A stretch of DNA of 64,000 nucleotides, taken from the NCBI RefSeq assembly GCF_026212465.1, contig NC_080056.1, forward strand, positions 17,611,606 through 17,675,605. The letters run 5' to 3'. Below, piece after piece: positions 12,101 through 25,218 of the stretch. The stretch comes from Amaranthus tricolor. Lineage: Eukaryota > Streptophyta > Magnoliopsida > Caryophyllales > Amaranthaceae. The first letter of the stretch is position 1. Each line of letters begins with the position of its first letter. The notes under the pieces are model-generated. The model saw only the letters and a list, made by a program, of their open reading frames with translations. It made no database searches and was not told the origin of the DNA. The position numbers were made by a program, and so were the translations under genes.

Positions 12101-14372
12101 ATTTACCAATGAAGAAAAAGTCAGAAAAATACTTCACTAAATTATATGCCATAGAAAAGCTTAGAATCTTCGCATTTTTTCTAATGACGATCTTATTAGA
12201 AAGTTGATTCCTCATGAGCGGCTTATTAATGAATATGGAAAAATACCTTATAACCTATTATGCCTCTTAGGAAAGGAAAGTTTCCAAATCCACAAGTGAG
12301 GAAGAACTAAAGACGAGGAACAAGTCTTATTACATGTATGTCTCAGATAAATCTCATGTAAGAAATAACTTACACATGCCTTCTATATTTATAGAAGAGC
12401 ATACAACCATTCATGAAGTAATATGTCACTTCATGAACCGCAACATCGATTCACGAATCAATGTCGAGTATAAATCAATACATCCCAATATATGCAGTTA
12501 ATATAACCATATTAACCGTAGGTAGTTATAACATAACTAACAAAACCGAATAATACGAACATTGCAAAAACCAACGCGACACTTGCGACCAGTGAAAAAC
12601 TTCGTGACCAGTGACAAAAATCGCAACCCACGAATTGTGTTTTTTTTCAAAATAGAAACTTTGCTTTGAAAACTCGCGACCTGGGAGCCTTTTCGCGATC
12701 CGTGAAAAACACTTTCCACAAAATAAGTAGTTTTGCAATTTTTGGGATATTTTCAATTAATTATTTATTTATTTAATTTATTTGATTTAATTAATTATCA
12801 TTTCCGATGACCATTATACGCTCAAAATGACAACAACCCTCCCCAATTTAGAGTGTATGATCCTTTTTCCGCTTTCGCGATCCATAATCTTCAACCCATT
12901 TCATGCATCAATGCCAATGTTCTTACGAATTGAATTGACAGCTAGTACCACGCATCTTTACATTCGATCATATCCCCTAATTTCCTTACGGATTGAATTA
13001 GGCAGACATATCCAATCAATTGAAGGAGTAGTACACATGAAATAATTCATTAAACTCACATCTGTGACACCTTAAAGGCCATGTGTCCATATCTATTCAT
13101 AAGTCCATAGATATCATAAGTATGCCCCTTGATTTCGTTGAGGCGGCCAAACCCCGAACTTATATAGGTAGCTTCTCTTGGTTACCATGCTTTCGTGAAC
13201 AAAAAACTCAATCTAGAGATCTTCAAAAACTCTAGAAACTGGAGACCTCGAGGAACTATTCTACTACCTCGTTTTTCAACATCACGAACAAAGCAACTAA
13301 GGATCACTTAAAGTGTTGCTTTGCAACATCTGATGAGCGATCAATCCACATCGAATTCAAGACTAGATGTTTCTTCTAGCGTGGAATTGGGTTTCACTCA
13401 TGGTGTTGAAGAATGCGCATTTTCCAATTTCATTAAACCGTGAAATTCCTAGACTTAGTAAAAATACTTTGTTTAACTTTGAACTTTGTTCACATAGTCA
13501 AAAATTGTGATCCCTTCTTTGATAAGCCCTAATTTTCGGCCTTGCCTCAATTAGATGTTATAGAATTATCAAAGTTACACTCGACTATCAATACTTTATA
13601 CAAGCTACTTGTCAATCAAACTAGATTGTTTTGTGCACAACTTTGGCTTAAACATCAAAAAAGATGAGTATCTTTAAACTACATTGTTTACATATTTGTC
13701 TAAATCATGACAAATAACATTAATATCATAATGGTATAAGTTAAAATTTGTTTGTTCTTGGGTGATCAAAACTTGGTATACCTCCCCCACAAACACATAA
13801 TTTGATCAACATAGAGAATGACCAATTCACTAAAGATCAAACTCATTCTTGAGTACCTCTTCGTACTTGAAGAACTTCCACTATAAGATTAACTAAATTC
13901 ATGGAACAATCACAAACATTTTGGACTATTCAAATAATTTTCCTATAAAGGAACTTTAAGTTGTAAGCAAAACTTTACTTAACAACTTTAAAACAATTTG
14001 AATCTTGTATAAGTCAAAATTACATCCAATTTATATATCATTCCAAATATTTAGGAAATAACTTCAATTGCAAGACATGAGGGTAATTTTGGATTTTACC
14101 TTAAGTATAATAAAATACTTATTTCTTAGTCCTTAAACTTTTATGTTAAAATTCATTTAACATTTACCTCCCCCATTCCCTTCATAGAAGGAATATCACA
14201 TATTACTTTGTCAACTTTACTTATACAGTTCCAAAATAAATATAACATAATTTATAAAAATATACATGATACAACATACCAAATCAAAATACAAACAATT
14301 ATTTAACAATTGTATTTCCTGTAAATTTATTGAAATAAATTCAATAATCAATTATAATATTAAGTATAATAC
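12100..14372. other. Degenerate sequence, perhaps an old LTR element
   Basis: The minus strand has a TATA-like CTATAAATATAGAAGG near 12380-12395. Around 12560-12720 there are short repeats of CGCGACC/GACCAGTGA type. The segment 12830-13400 is less AT-rich and resembles retroelement non-coding DNA. I found no ORF with a recognisable domain and no ends. Confidence 0.3.
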
Positions 14373-15016
14373 TGTTAGATGAATACATTTCATAACAAAA
14401 GCCGAACAAATGCCCTCCTGAAGGTCACTCGACCAGGTCGAGCGAAGTAGCTCGGATCGAGCGAGATGCAGTAACACTTCTAGTAGCTTTTGATCATTAG
14501 CAGGCTGCATTTCAGGGGTACAGAGCATCCGCTCGAGCAGGTCTAGCAAGATGGCTCGGGTTAATCGAAGTTGCTTTCCACATGTTGTCCAAATTTTGAA
14601 GTTTCTGATGTTGCACCTGATAGTGGCTCGACTGGCCGAGCGAACTCCGCTCGGTCAAGCGAGATGGGACGCCAACAACTTTTGCGATATTTTTAAATAT
14701 AAATTGAGGTTTAATAAGATTTGTTTCAAGATTTTCGGCTGTCACCCACTTATAATTGCTGCTACACCACCCTACCTTATCAATTAGGGGTGTCACTTCT
14801 CAACTACAACCTAGGGGTGGTGGAGCAATCATGAAACCACCACCCCCACTTGCTTTGTTGAGTCTATAAATAGAGAAGAGGAAGATTAAGGTAAGGTATT
14901 CAAATTTCATCCCTCACTTTTCCATTTACTTTAATATATTTCTCATAATTTAGTTTTCATTTTAATTCACCTAGGTATTTAGTGTAGTTTCTTCTTTAAT
15001 TCAATCAAGAAATTTT
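14373..15016 (+). repeat. LTR-like sequence, left part, cut by CACTA-1
   Basis: Starts TGTTAGATGAATAC and contains repeated GCTCGA/TCGAGC motifs and a TATA box (TATAAATA, 14865-14872) followed by a leader. It appears to continue at 21559 once the CACTA element is removed. The LTR class is uncertain; Ty3-like is possible. Confidence 0.4.
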
Positions 15017-18000
15017 CACTAGTGGAAAAAAACGTATTTGCTGCTTATCATTGAAAAAAACGCTTCATCTTCATCTTCATCTGCTTCGTTCTTCTTCTTC
15101 ATCCTCACAAACGTAACGTACAACAGTTTCTTCAAAGTCGTTCTTCATCTTCATCTGCAAACTATCAAAAAACGTTGTGTGTTAACAGTTCTTCATCTTC
15201 TTGGTTCATAAACCCACGAAATTTAATACTTTTGTCTTGTTCATCTTCAAAACCCACAACATTAAGGTATTTTTTGTCCTTTTAATTTGTTAAGCTTTTA
15301 AGTTTTGCAAGATATTCATGGAAAAATTCGAAAATTATGGCTGTGTGTTAACCGTTTGTATATATACTAATTTTGTTTATCATATATATCATGTTTTGTT
15401 ATATTTTTAAGTAATTTCTTCATTTTATTTATGAATGTGTATGTAGTTGTGGTTTTTAAGTTTTAAATTTATCATAATTTTTTTTATAGTTTGTAAATTA
15501 GGTTGGTTTGTTTATGGTTAAATGAATGAGTTGTTGATATGAATGTTAATTTGTTGTCCAAGTTTATGAATGTGATTTTATTTTGATTGTTTTATATGTT
15601 GTTAATATATATGAATTTATCATAATATATATTGAAGGCAAACAAATAAAACATAAGAAGTTGAGTAAATACAAAGTTATATGAATCTTAGAGTTGATAC
15701 TTACATACATTAGTGGGTGAGCCTTACACCTTCTTTGAATGGTCAACAACATTTTGTATCATTCAAATGACTATACTAGATTTGCTTACTTATTTCTTAT
15801 TCATGAGATGTCCTAAGTACTGGAATTGTTCAAGGTGTATAAAGTTAAAGTTGAAATCAACTTAACAAACGAATTAAGAATGTCATATCCAATTGTATTG
15901 GTGATTATGATGGTCGAAATGATGGTAAAGGCGAACAATGCCCGTAACCATTTGCAAAATTCCTAGAACAATATGGGATTGTCTCTTACTACACCAGGCT
16001 AGTGTCACATAGCATGAGTGGTGTAGCTAAATTACGAAACAAAGTCCTTAAGGACATGGTAAGACGTATGATTTGCCATTCAATCTTACTCTAGAGTAAG
16101 ACATTAAAGACTACAACTTACATTCTAAATCAAATAGCAACTAACCAATTGCTAATACTCCATATGATCCTATTACTGACGTTATTTTTAAATGAGAATT
16201 GATATGTTCAATAAGAGTGTTGAGTTAGGGAGAGATAAAGTTATACTAATTTTATAAGATAAAGTTATAAGCATTGGTTAAATATGTTTGTTATAAACAA
16301 GTATATATGTTTAAATATATTTCTATTCATACTCTTTCAGGTACTGATATACAATGCATCTATTCAGAGACGAAATTGTCCCCGATATTGAGACCTCGGA
16401 TAATGAGCATCGTAGTTATGACAGCGAAGGAGACCAAATTGTGAGATACGAGCGTATGGCTGCAGACGCTCCACCGATTGACAATGATTTTGAAACTGAA
16501 GACGCCCCACCAATGGATGCACCCACTACTAGTAAGAAAAGAAAAGGGCGAGGTCCTACGAAAAACCTCAAAGTCACAGAACACATGCATTTGGAATACA
16601 ATGCATTGGGTCAACCCTGCGGAAAATGGCGTAGGCAATATGGAAAACAAGTGGGTCTATGTATCCCCAAGCTTTCCATATTGCACGCATGGAACGAGAT
16701 TCCAGAGGGTTTGAAGAACTCTCTATCGAATGATATTGTGGTAAGCAACTTTACTATTTTTACTCATTTATTTTCATTTTAAAATTAATTTGATTGACAG
16801 TAATATATATAAATTTTTTTTGTAGAATCTTTTCCACATCAAGAGCGATGAGGACAAGAAGAATGTGTTTCTTTCAGCTGTTGCTGAAAGATTCAGAGAT
16901 TTCAAATCCAAGCTAGTAACTGGCTGGATTACGAAGAGGCGTGCCCGTACGACCAAAAAGGTCAAAACGGGAAACGAAGGTGGAGAACAATCACCTTCGA
17001 AGATGCCCTACAAAATATGGGGGCACATATCGAAGAGGGATTGGGAGGCCTTTGTTGCCAAAAGAACAACTCCCATAGAAGTTGTAAGTATTTCATATTA
17101 TATCATAGTTTACCAATTTGAATTTACTTCTTTTGATTCAGTCATTAAACTAATACATGACATTCGATTTCTATTGATTAATTAGGAAAAGCGTGGTAAA
17201 GTTTCTGATTCTGCAAGCAAAAGGAAGTTTTACCATCGCTTAGGCCAGAAAACGTACGATGAGGTCAGAAAAGAGTGGGTGGATGCGGGTTTATACCCCA
17301 ATAAAAGTTCATCCCCGCCCTCATCTACGACTACCTCCGCATCCGTGAATACTCCTGCTGGAGATCGGGTGCGTGATTAGTATTGCGGGCTTCATTCTCG
17401 AGATGCAAGTGGTAAATTTACCATTAATGATCCGGGAACGAAGAAGGTTGCTGTGCTGTGGTGAGTTTTGAAATTATTAAGTATATTCTTGATTTGTTTT
17501 GTATTCTTTGGCTTTGATGTACTTATACTTATTGCTATATATGTCACTTTTTATTTGAACAGATGGGCTAGAAGGAAAAAGAAGCTACGGGGGAGTTCAC
17601 CCCAAGAGGCAATGTTGACGCATTGCATATGGTCTTAGGGAAAGACCACAGTGGGCGGGTAGTCGGAAAAAGAGGCGTCCACGTGGGGTTACAGAAGGCA
17701 TTCGGCAAAGAGTGTGTTGCTACTTAATCCCGAACGACGCTGCGGGATGAAGTAGCAACCCTCCGAGCGGAGATTACAAAGGACGTTCTCGCCAAGCTGG
17801 CCGCCGTGTTGCAGAAGATGGGAGCACCCATTGTGGACTTGGCAAACCTGATTGTCGAGGATCAGGAAAGTCAACATGGGGATCCTACCGCTTTGGTCGA
17901 GCCAACACCCGAGCCCATTACCCCCATAGCACCCCAGCTCATTACTAATACCCCTGAAGGGGAAAACCCCACACCGGAGAACATAAACTTCGTTGCTCAA

Positions 18001-19447
18001 AATCCGGAGCCAACTCCAACGCCAGTGCTACAGGTACATAGTTTTTAAATATATAAGCACTTATTAATTTAAATTGCAACGCGTTTTAATATTTTATTAT
18101 GATGCTTATTATACTAAACGACACAATTTTCAGGAGGCGACTCCTTGTTCTCTTTTGCTGCCTCAGTTAGGTGTTGCTAGTGATGGCAACTTAACTGAGG
18201 TTGCATATGGTGTGGCCCAGCCAAATAAAGAGGGCCAAATAGTGCATTTAATGCCTGTTACAAGTGGCCACATCAGTGTGGCCCTGGAAACTATTGTAAA
18301 GGGGTTTGAAGATTTCTCACTCCCAATTCCAATGCCAGCATGGAGCTTTGAGAAACTATCAGACGCCCTAGGTAGTTTCGTCACATGGCCATATGCTTGG
18401 GTCCGATTCACTAACATGGTAAGAATCATTTGTACCTTATTTATTTTTATTTTTTTAATTGCATGCTCACACTAATTTAATTGCATAAATTGAAATAGCA
18501 AAAGAGTCCAAAGGGATCTTGGAGAGAGGTCGGTTGCTCAGCAAAGGTGTCGACTGGGTCAAATTCGATGCCAAGCACTCCAATTTTGACTGATGAGGAG
18601 CTAAAAGATCTCTCTCAAGAATGCAAATGGCTGCATTATTGTGCATCTCGCATAAGTGAGGAGGACCCACTCATTCTGAATCTGCTGAAGGAGCAATACT
18701 GCTTTTTAGAGAGCTCGTTTGTAATTATTGGTCCTAGTGACATCGGGCAATTTTTGAGAGGAGAGATGCTGAATGTAGCTTTTTTCCATGTCTACATGAG
18801 GTGATGTTCATTATCTTACAAGTTAGGCATTGTTGTTTAATTGTTTTAATAACCGAATTACTAACAAAATTTTCTTATTTGTGAGTTTAGTGCGACTTAT
18901 GAGGAGCTAAATTCTTGCGAACCTCCAATAAAAATTGGATGGTTTTGTCTAGAGTCGATTTCAGGTAGTAAATGTGTAAATGATCCAGATGACGTCAGAG
19001 CATACATTGAGACTGCTTTGACTAATTCCCTTGCATCTAAACACACATTCATTCTGGCTCCATATGTGGAAGAGTAAGTTTTATTTTTGAAATTGAACTT
19101 ATCTTTTGATTTTTAAAGTCACTTAATCTCTAATTTGTTGATTTTAAATTTGCGTTTGTAGTTTACATTGGATACTTTTGGTCATATTTCCTTTAACAAA
19201 CACTGTGCACGTTTTCGACTCATTACAAAAACCTCAAAGCCCACCTCGCAACACAAAATTCAAAGCGTTGTTGAATGCGTACGTAATATTAATTATTTTA
19301 CCAATTTGATTTAATTAAGTGTTATATATATATAAATAGTATTACTTTTCCCATGCGTTTCAGCACAATGAAAAAAGTGTGTGGACAAATGGGATCTACA
19401 TCCAGAGTCACATTTCCAAAATGGACATCAATAAAGGTACACAAATT

Positions 19448-20690
19448 CGATTTTATGCGTTTTTAAGCGTTTTTGTCAATTTCGCTCGTAAAGTAGGTCA
19501 AACTTGGTTTGTTATGCACGAAACTTGGCACACAACACTTCGGCATGTATTATTGTGTTGAAATGGTTAGAATTGAAAATAATAGTCATATGCTAGAAAT
19601 TAGGTGTTAAGTTGCGATTTTAAGGGTTTTTAAGCGTTTTTGTCAATTTCGCGCGTAAAGTAGCTCAAACTTGGTTTGTTTTGCACGAAACTTGGCACAC
19701 AACACTATTTGGCATATATTATTGCGTTGAATTGGTTAGAATTGAAAATCGTAGTCATATGCTACAAATTGCGTGTTAAGTTGCCATTTTATGCGTTTTA
19801 AACCGTTTTTTGTCAATTTCGCGCGTAAAGTAGCTCAAACTTAGTTTGATGCGAAACCGGGGCTGATTAAGGCCTTGGTTATGCAAGGATTAATGTTGTG
19901 CGTAAGCTTTGATTAATGACACAGACAAAAACTAAAAATGATCATGAAAAGAACACGAAACAACCATAAACACTTAAAGAATTCTGATCTAGCATACTGT
20001 CGAGCAGCCCTCCTTCAGCTCAACTTCTAGGAGTCCACGGGGATTATTAGAATGGGTTTAGGACCTTGATAGCTAGATCCAAGCACCAAGATTTAATTTC
20101 CACTTTAGCCTAGGTCCTGGATGCATAGGTTTGGTCTCCACGTGTCGTGCAAGGTGGTCTAGTCGCTAGTTTGCTGCTGTGTCAATTTCGCGCATAAAGT
20201 AGGTCAAACTTGGTTTGTTACGCACGAAACTTGGCACACTACACTATTTGGTATATATTATTGTGTTGAATTGGATAGAATTGAAAATCATAGTTATATG
20301 CTAGAAATTACGTGTTAAGTTGCGATTTTAAGGATTTTTAAGCGTTTTTGTCAATTTCGCGCGTAAAGTAGGTCAAACTTGGTTTGTTATGCACGAAACT
20401 TGGCACACAACACTATTTGGAATATATTATTGTGTTGAAATGGTTAGAATTGAAAATAATAGTCATATGCTAGAAATTAGGTGTTAAGTTGCGATTTTAA
20501 GGGTTTTTAAGCGTTTTTGTCAATTTCGCGCATAAAATAGCTCAAACTTGGTTTGTTTTGCACGAAACTTGGCACAAAACACTATTTGGTATATATTAAT
20601 GTGTTGAAGTGGTTAGAATTGAAAATCGTAGTTATATGCTAGAAATTACGTGTTAAGTTGCCATTTTATGCGTTTTAAACCGTTTTTGAC
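19448..20690 (+). repeat. Intron minisatellite, unit about 167 bp
   Basis: Repeats of a unit containing TCAATTTCGCGCGTAAAGTA, then CACGAAACTTGGCACACAAC and GTTAGAATTGAAAAT. Units start near 19448, 19615 and 19782, with further copies from 20180 to 20690. A foreign block at 19848-20180 interrupts the array. It lies in the intron before the Ulp1 catalytic-cysteine exon. The second CACTA copy has the same array. Confidence 0.8.
19848..20180. repeat. 333-bp block inserted in the CACTA minisatellite
   Basis: Begins GATGCGAAACCGGGGCTGAT and ends near TTTGCTGCTG. It has no similarity to the surrounding minisatellite and is GC-richer. The same block, a few percent different, sits at the same place in CACTA-2 (60593-60926). 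I do not recognise it; it may be a captured host or LTR fragment. Confidence 0.65.
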
Positions 20691-21051
20691 ACTAACATCT
20701 ATTTTCTCTTAGTGCTTTCAACAACCTTCTTCTTCCGTTGACTGCAGCTACTACGCGCTCAAGTATATAGACGATATTATACAATCCGTGAAGGAGTTTG
20801 GAGTCGAAAATATAGATGCCGTAAGTATTTGTTACGTTCTTAATTAAATATATTATTGGTAAAATCTATTGTTTCTATATTAATCTTTTATTTTTATATT
20901 ATATTATAGGTTTTAAACGACATTCCGAGGGAAACACGCCCTTTAAGAAGTGGCGAGATGCGTGAATTAAAAGACAAGATTGCTGCGTATTTTGCTAATA
21001 TTTGTCCTTGATAAATTGTAATTATTATAGATTATTTTTTATACTTCAATG

Positions 21052-21057
<6 letters not shown>

Positions 21058-21133
<76 letters not shown>
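21058..21133. repeat. (TA)n microsatellite after the Ulp1 exon
   Basis: About 38 TA units just past the stop codon of the CACTA gene. CACTA-2 has one at the same place (61802-61882), so it predates the split of the two copies. Confidence 0.95.
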
Positions 21134-21137
<4 letters not shown>

Positions 21138-21298
21138 GTACATAATATTATATTATATATATACAAGCGAGAGTTTATTATTACAAAGAGATTATTGTTG
21201 ATTATCTGTGATTATCATTGGATTAATCACTGTTATTACATTGTATTATTATTGGATTATTATAAGGATAAAACGGAAAAAGAAAAAAAAAATTAGAA

Positions 21299-21558
21299 GT
21301 ATTTGCTGTGGTCAAGGGTATAACCGCAGCAAATAATGCCTCCTTAGTTGCTGCGGTTATGCCTCTGACCGTAGCAAATACCCCTCCTTATTTGCTTCGG
21401 TTTTGCCTCTGACCGCAGCAAATAATGCTCTTATTTGCTGCGGTTTTTAACCGCAACATTTAAAGTAGGATATTTGCTGCTATCACTATTGCTGGGGGCC
21501 AAAACCGCAGCAAAAATTGGCAAAAAAACCGCAGCAAATGAGGTTTTTTCCACTAGTG
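21299..21558. repeat. Right subterminal repeat array of CACTA-1
   Basis: Several inverted pairs of TTTGCTGCGGTT and GACCGCAGCAAAT separated by short T-rich spacers, ending in the TIR. In CACTA elements such motifs are binding sites for the TNPA protein. Confidence 0.8.
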
Positions 21559-22560
21559 TTCAATTTCAATTATAATTTTCTATTTCACTTTCAATCCTTT
21601 ATATAGAATTTTGCAACTTTGATTCTTTATCAATTGATGCATTATCTATGAAGCTATTAGAGGGCGTTAATTTGAATCATCAACAATCATCTTGATTCTT
21701 CCTTAGATTGAATCTAAGAGAGTAATTTCTATCTTTTACCGGTATTGCTTTCAATCCAATATCACTTAGTTATTTTTAATTGACTATTTTAAGTTTCATA
21801 TATTCATGCTTAATATAGTTCCTCAACCTATGTTGTATTCATTTTTTTGATTATTCTAGTTTAATACATTCATCTATAATTCTTGCGTTGTTTGTAAGTT
21901 TCAATTTCAATATGAACATGAATGAGTAATTTTATTTTGGCTTAGGCTATGCATTATCACCATGAACATAGTTTAATTTGCTTACTTACACCTATGGTAG
22001 GGATTTTTTTTTAGGGTTTAAGATGGATTTTGCTATCATTGTTGTAGTTTCGTTGAATTGAGGGCGAGAGTTGATTTTCAACGATAATCTATGCTTAAAA
22101 ATTAAGTCATTTCCATGAGAATAGGTAGATACTTTGATTGGAAATGTTGAATGTGTGCCCCATGTCTTGAAATGTGTTTTGCTCCATGAGAATATGTAGT
22201 TAAACATGTTTCAGGAAGCTTTTGTTGCTCAAGAGAGGACATTAGTATTTACGATACATTATTCCCTATAACTTATATCCACGAGCATAGGTTAAATTTT
22301 AGCAAACCACTACCTTGGTAAGAAAGTGTAGCCCCTCTTTAGCTTATTGATCATTTTATATTACATTTAAGGTTAGTTTTCGTTTTAGTATTTTTCATTT
22401 CTTGCCTTAGTTGTTATCGCCAACTATCATATTATACATTTTTGAACACACTAATCGATTGAGAAACCATTGACTTAACCCCTACTCCTTGTGCATTTGA
22501 CTCGTACTTACCGTTGTACTAAACTACGCCGTATAGTTGTGATATTACTATTAAAGGACG
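21559..22560 (+). repeat. LTR-like sequence, right part, after CACTA-1
   Basis: Continues the sequence broken at 15016: AAGAAATTTT on the left and TTCAATTTCAATTATAA on the right. It includes TGTGCATTTGACTCGTACTTACC near 22491, like the downstream part of many plant LTRs. The end is not certain. Confidence 0.35.
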
Positions 22561-23494
22561 TAAAGCCCCAATCAAAAGGCTATTGAGAAACTAGAAAGTG
22601 CGTTTTGCATGATTAACCTTGTAAGTTTGAAGGCATAATTGTAATGTTTAATTAATGCTTGTGACAAAAACCTAGAAAGAACTAGGGAAAATATGAGTTT
22701 CCAAATTCAATTCGAGCTTCAGACATTAGTCGACATCTTAGAAACAATTTGAATTATTTACAGTTATCTTTTGGAATTATGAATTTTATTTGATTTGGTT
22801 GTAATTTTTCTTTATATTTAGACAGTTAAGACTTCTGTTTTATTTTTTTGATTTCATCTAAGTATTTTACTTTAGCATGGTTTAACCTTTAAGTAGCCCC
22901 CTTAATTGTATTAACAAAAGTGAACTTCCCCTTGATTATTACTAAATTTCAATTAGTCTTTGTCTTTATAATTTAGGGCGTTACAATTTGACTAATTTTT
23001 TAATTTTGTTATAGGAGAATTATCATGAACTTGGAAAATAAAATTCCAAACAATGTAAAACCACAATAATAAATACAGAATGGGCTTTAAGATATAATTT
23101 ATGATAATATAAAACATAAATTGATATTAAATAAGTTTCTATTAAAGATATAATTTTTCAAAAAGAAGTAAAATGTTCATTCCAGAAAGAAATGCACTTT
23201 TTAGAGGTCTAATTGTAATGTAAAATAATACTACAAGCGTAAGTTCCTGATAATTGTTATTAGTACCATGAGCTTAAGTACACCACATATACTAATACAT
23301 ATATGAAAAATAGAAAAACATCATATAAAAATTAAAACCCTACCCATTTCCTCTAAATTAATGAATATAGCTGCATCACACCTAATTCTCAAACAATTTA
23401 ATTAAATCTTTCATCAAGTAGGGTTTTTGTGAAAGTATCGGGCCACCAATTGAAATGTAGGGGAATGAATGAAATTGTAACATGTACTAAAAGT
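22561..23494. other. AT-rich spacer, nothing recognised
   Basis: No ORF of interest, no clear repeat, no RNA gene. Confidence 0.5.
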
Positions 23495-25218
23495 TGATAG
23501 GAGGTCGAATACTCTCTAGAAGGGGGTGAATAGAGAGTATGGGCGTTTAAAATTTTTGTTCTGGAAGATTGTCTCAAGAGATTGAGTGACCTTTCAAAAT
23601 TATTTTCTGGAACCGTTTTAGGTCGTGTAATAAAACTATAACGTATGTGCGGAAAATAAACTTAAAGAATAACACACGATATGTTAACGAGGTTCGGTAC
23701 TAAACAACCTACTCCCTCGCCTATGGGTTCTCTTTCAACCCGTAGGATTTCAACGCCTTTTATTAATCCGACTTTAAGACAAACTAGAAGATCTCATTAT
23801 CTTCTCTCACCACGTTTTTCCCGTTGAAGAAAAGTCTTACAAGTCCCTTTAATAAAAGCGAATCCCAATCTCTCAATAGAGATTACAAGTTGAACACTTT
23901 GAAAAATATTCTAAGTTAGGCGTATTAAACTATGAAATAATCTAACTCTTTTTTAACACTTAAGCCTATTACAAATTGTAAGAGCTAGATGAACTAAGAA
24001 TTACAACTCTTTTAAATACTTAGAGAATACTAGATCTTATTACAAAAAGAGAGAAAATTCTGAGAAGTGTTGCACTCTTAGTCCTTGAATGAAGTCTTCT
24101 ATTTATAATGTCACGCCTCAACACAATCTTGTAAACCAAGGAAGCTTCATCCGTGAAAATAGCAGTTCTGATCAATCTGGATCGTTCTTCAAACTCTTGA
24201 AAAATTATTCAAACAGACGCTCTTGCACTTATTGTTAAATGCGTCCTTTGTTTGCTATTTTTAGTTTGCTTAATACTTATTGAGCTGCCACGTTAGAACT
24301 CATACAAGATATTGAAAACTCAACAAAACCAGATTAATCAACGTGTAAATACTTATTCAAAGTTAATTCCTATTTTTAGCATTAATTCAAATAGTCATTT
24401 TCTATTTTTAGTATTAATTTAAATTACCATCTTATTTATAGGAAACTCTTTAATTAGCTTAACAACATATTTAAATTCAAATATTAACGTATACTACTAA
24501 TAACAAAACGTGTTTAGCTTGTACTATGAATATTTAATCATCCAACTATTTTAAGCACATATTTTAAATTCAAATAAAATATTTAAACGTATAAACAAAC
24601 TTAATTTCAATATTTTAACCTATTGAAATAATTCAAAATTAATTTTAATGAACCTTGACCTATTAAAATATTTCAAAGTTAATTTTAATAAACCTTGACC
24701 TATTAAAATATTTCAAAGATAATTACGAAACTAACCTTATTATAAACGTAATCACTTTCAAGACATTGAAACTAATTTCAAGACTTATAAATTCAACCTT
24801 AAGATATGTTTAAGTTATTTAAGCACATTCCAACAATTCGGAATTAAACATATATATCAATTATTAAATTTATATCCAATATGATTTTAGATCAACTTAA
24901 ACAATTAAATATAATTACTTAATTTATTTGTTTAGTTAATATATGTTTTGAATTATCATCATTCAAGAGAATTGAGTTGAGTTTTCATGTACTTTATTCA
25001 AGGGATCACAAAATTAAAAAATATTATGTCTCACATAATTATACTTGGTTCATGAATGATGCACTTAATATTTTGTGGAAATATCCACCACTTAAAAGTG
25101 TAAGGGGGAATGCTACACTTAATTATCACATTGGATTGGAACACCTTTGTAATGTAACCACTAAATCTCTTAATCATACCTCAATACATCTTTTGATCAA
25201 CACTCTTCCCATCAACAT
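23495..25218 (-). repeat. Reverse-oriented LTR, ends approximate
   Basis: On the minus strand it starts TGTTGATGGG (near 25218), has TTATAAATAGAAG at about 24108-24120, then an R-U5-like part with GTACCGAACCTCGTTAACAT, and ends near GACCTCCTATCA (23495). The order and motifs are those of plant copia LTRs. I see no matching target duplication, so it may be truncated. Confidence 0.42.
24621..24724. repeat. 40-bp tandem repeat, 2.6 copies
   Basis: Units at 24621-24660, 24661-24700 and a partial at 24701-24724, each starting TATTRAAATA and ending AACCTTGACC where complete. It lies inside the LTR-like block. Confidence 0.85.

Larger units (their letters stand above)
16354..21011 (+). pseudogene. 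CACTA TNPA-like protein with C-terminal Ulp1 (C48) protease, decayed
   Basis: Approximate exons: 16354-16740, 16826-17082, 17186-17461, 17565-18030, 18134-18417, 18500-18800, 18890-19073, 19162-19278, 20713-20820, 20910-21011. The N-terminal part has an acidic stretch, then KRKGRGPTKNLKV and EYNALGQPCGKWRRQYG, the plant Ptta/En/Spm transposase-type region. HSGRVVGKRGVHVG and a Pro/Glu-rich linker follow. The C-terminal part has the Ulp1 pattern: LHWILLVIF (His), VHVFDSL (Asp) and QQPSSSVDCSYYAL (Gln, Cys). The usual glycine after the catalytic cysteine is serine here. In-frame stops occur at 17378-17380, 17569-17571 and 17725-17727, so no full product is expected. Family members bind subterminal repeats; the protease role is unknown. 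Confidence 0.72.
15017..21558 (+). mobile_element. CACTA (En/Spm) element, 6.5 kb, TNPA-like gene only
   Basis: The ends are inverted and start CACTAGTGGAAAAAAAC on the left and CACTAGTGGAAAAAACC on the right (read inward), the CACTA superfamily signature. Flanking triplets are TTT and TTC, an imperfect 3-bp duplication. The element carries a decayed gene with a plant En/Spm-type domain and an Ulp1-like protease end, but no TNPD transposase. The right end has an array of TTTGCTGCGG/CCGCAGCAAA inverted repeats. The left end lacks such an array, whereas the related copy at 59407 has one, so a left-end deletion is likely. Confidence 0.88.

Noticed and set aside
19379..19561. Frame repeated at 60868-61065, which might suggest a conserved small protein
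   Set aside because: Both are readings of the CACTA intron minisatellite units.
19448..20690. CRISPR-like regularly spaced repeats
   Set aside because: Units are contiguous tandem minisatellite copies in a plant intron, without spacers or cas genes.
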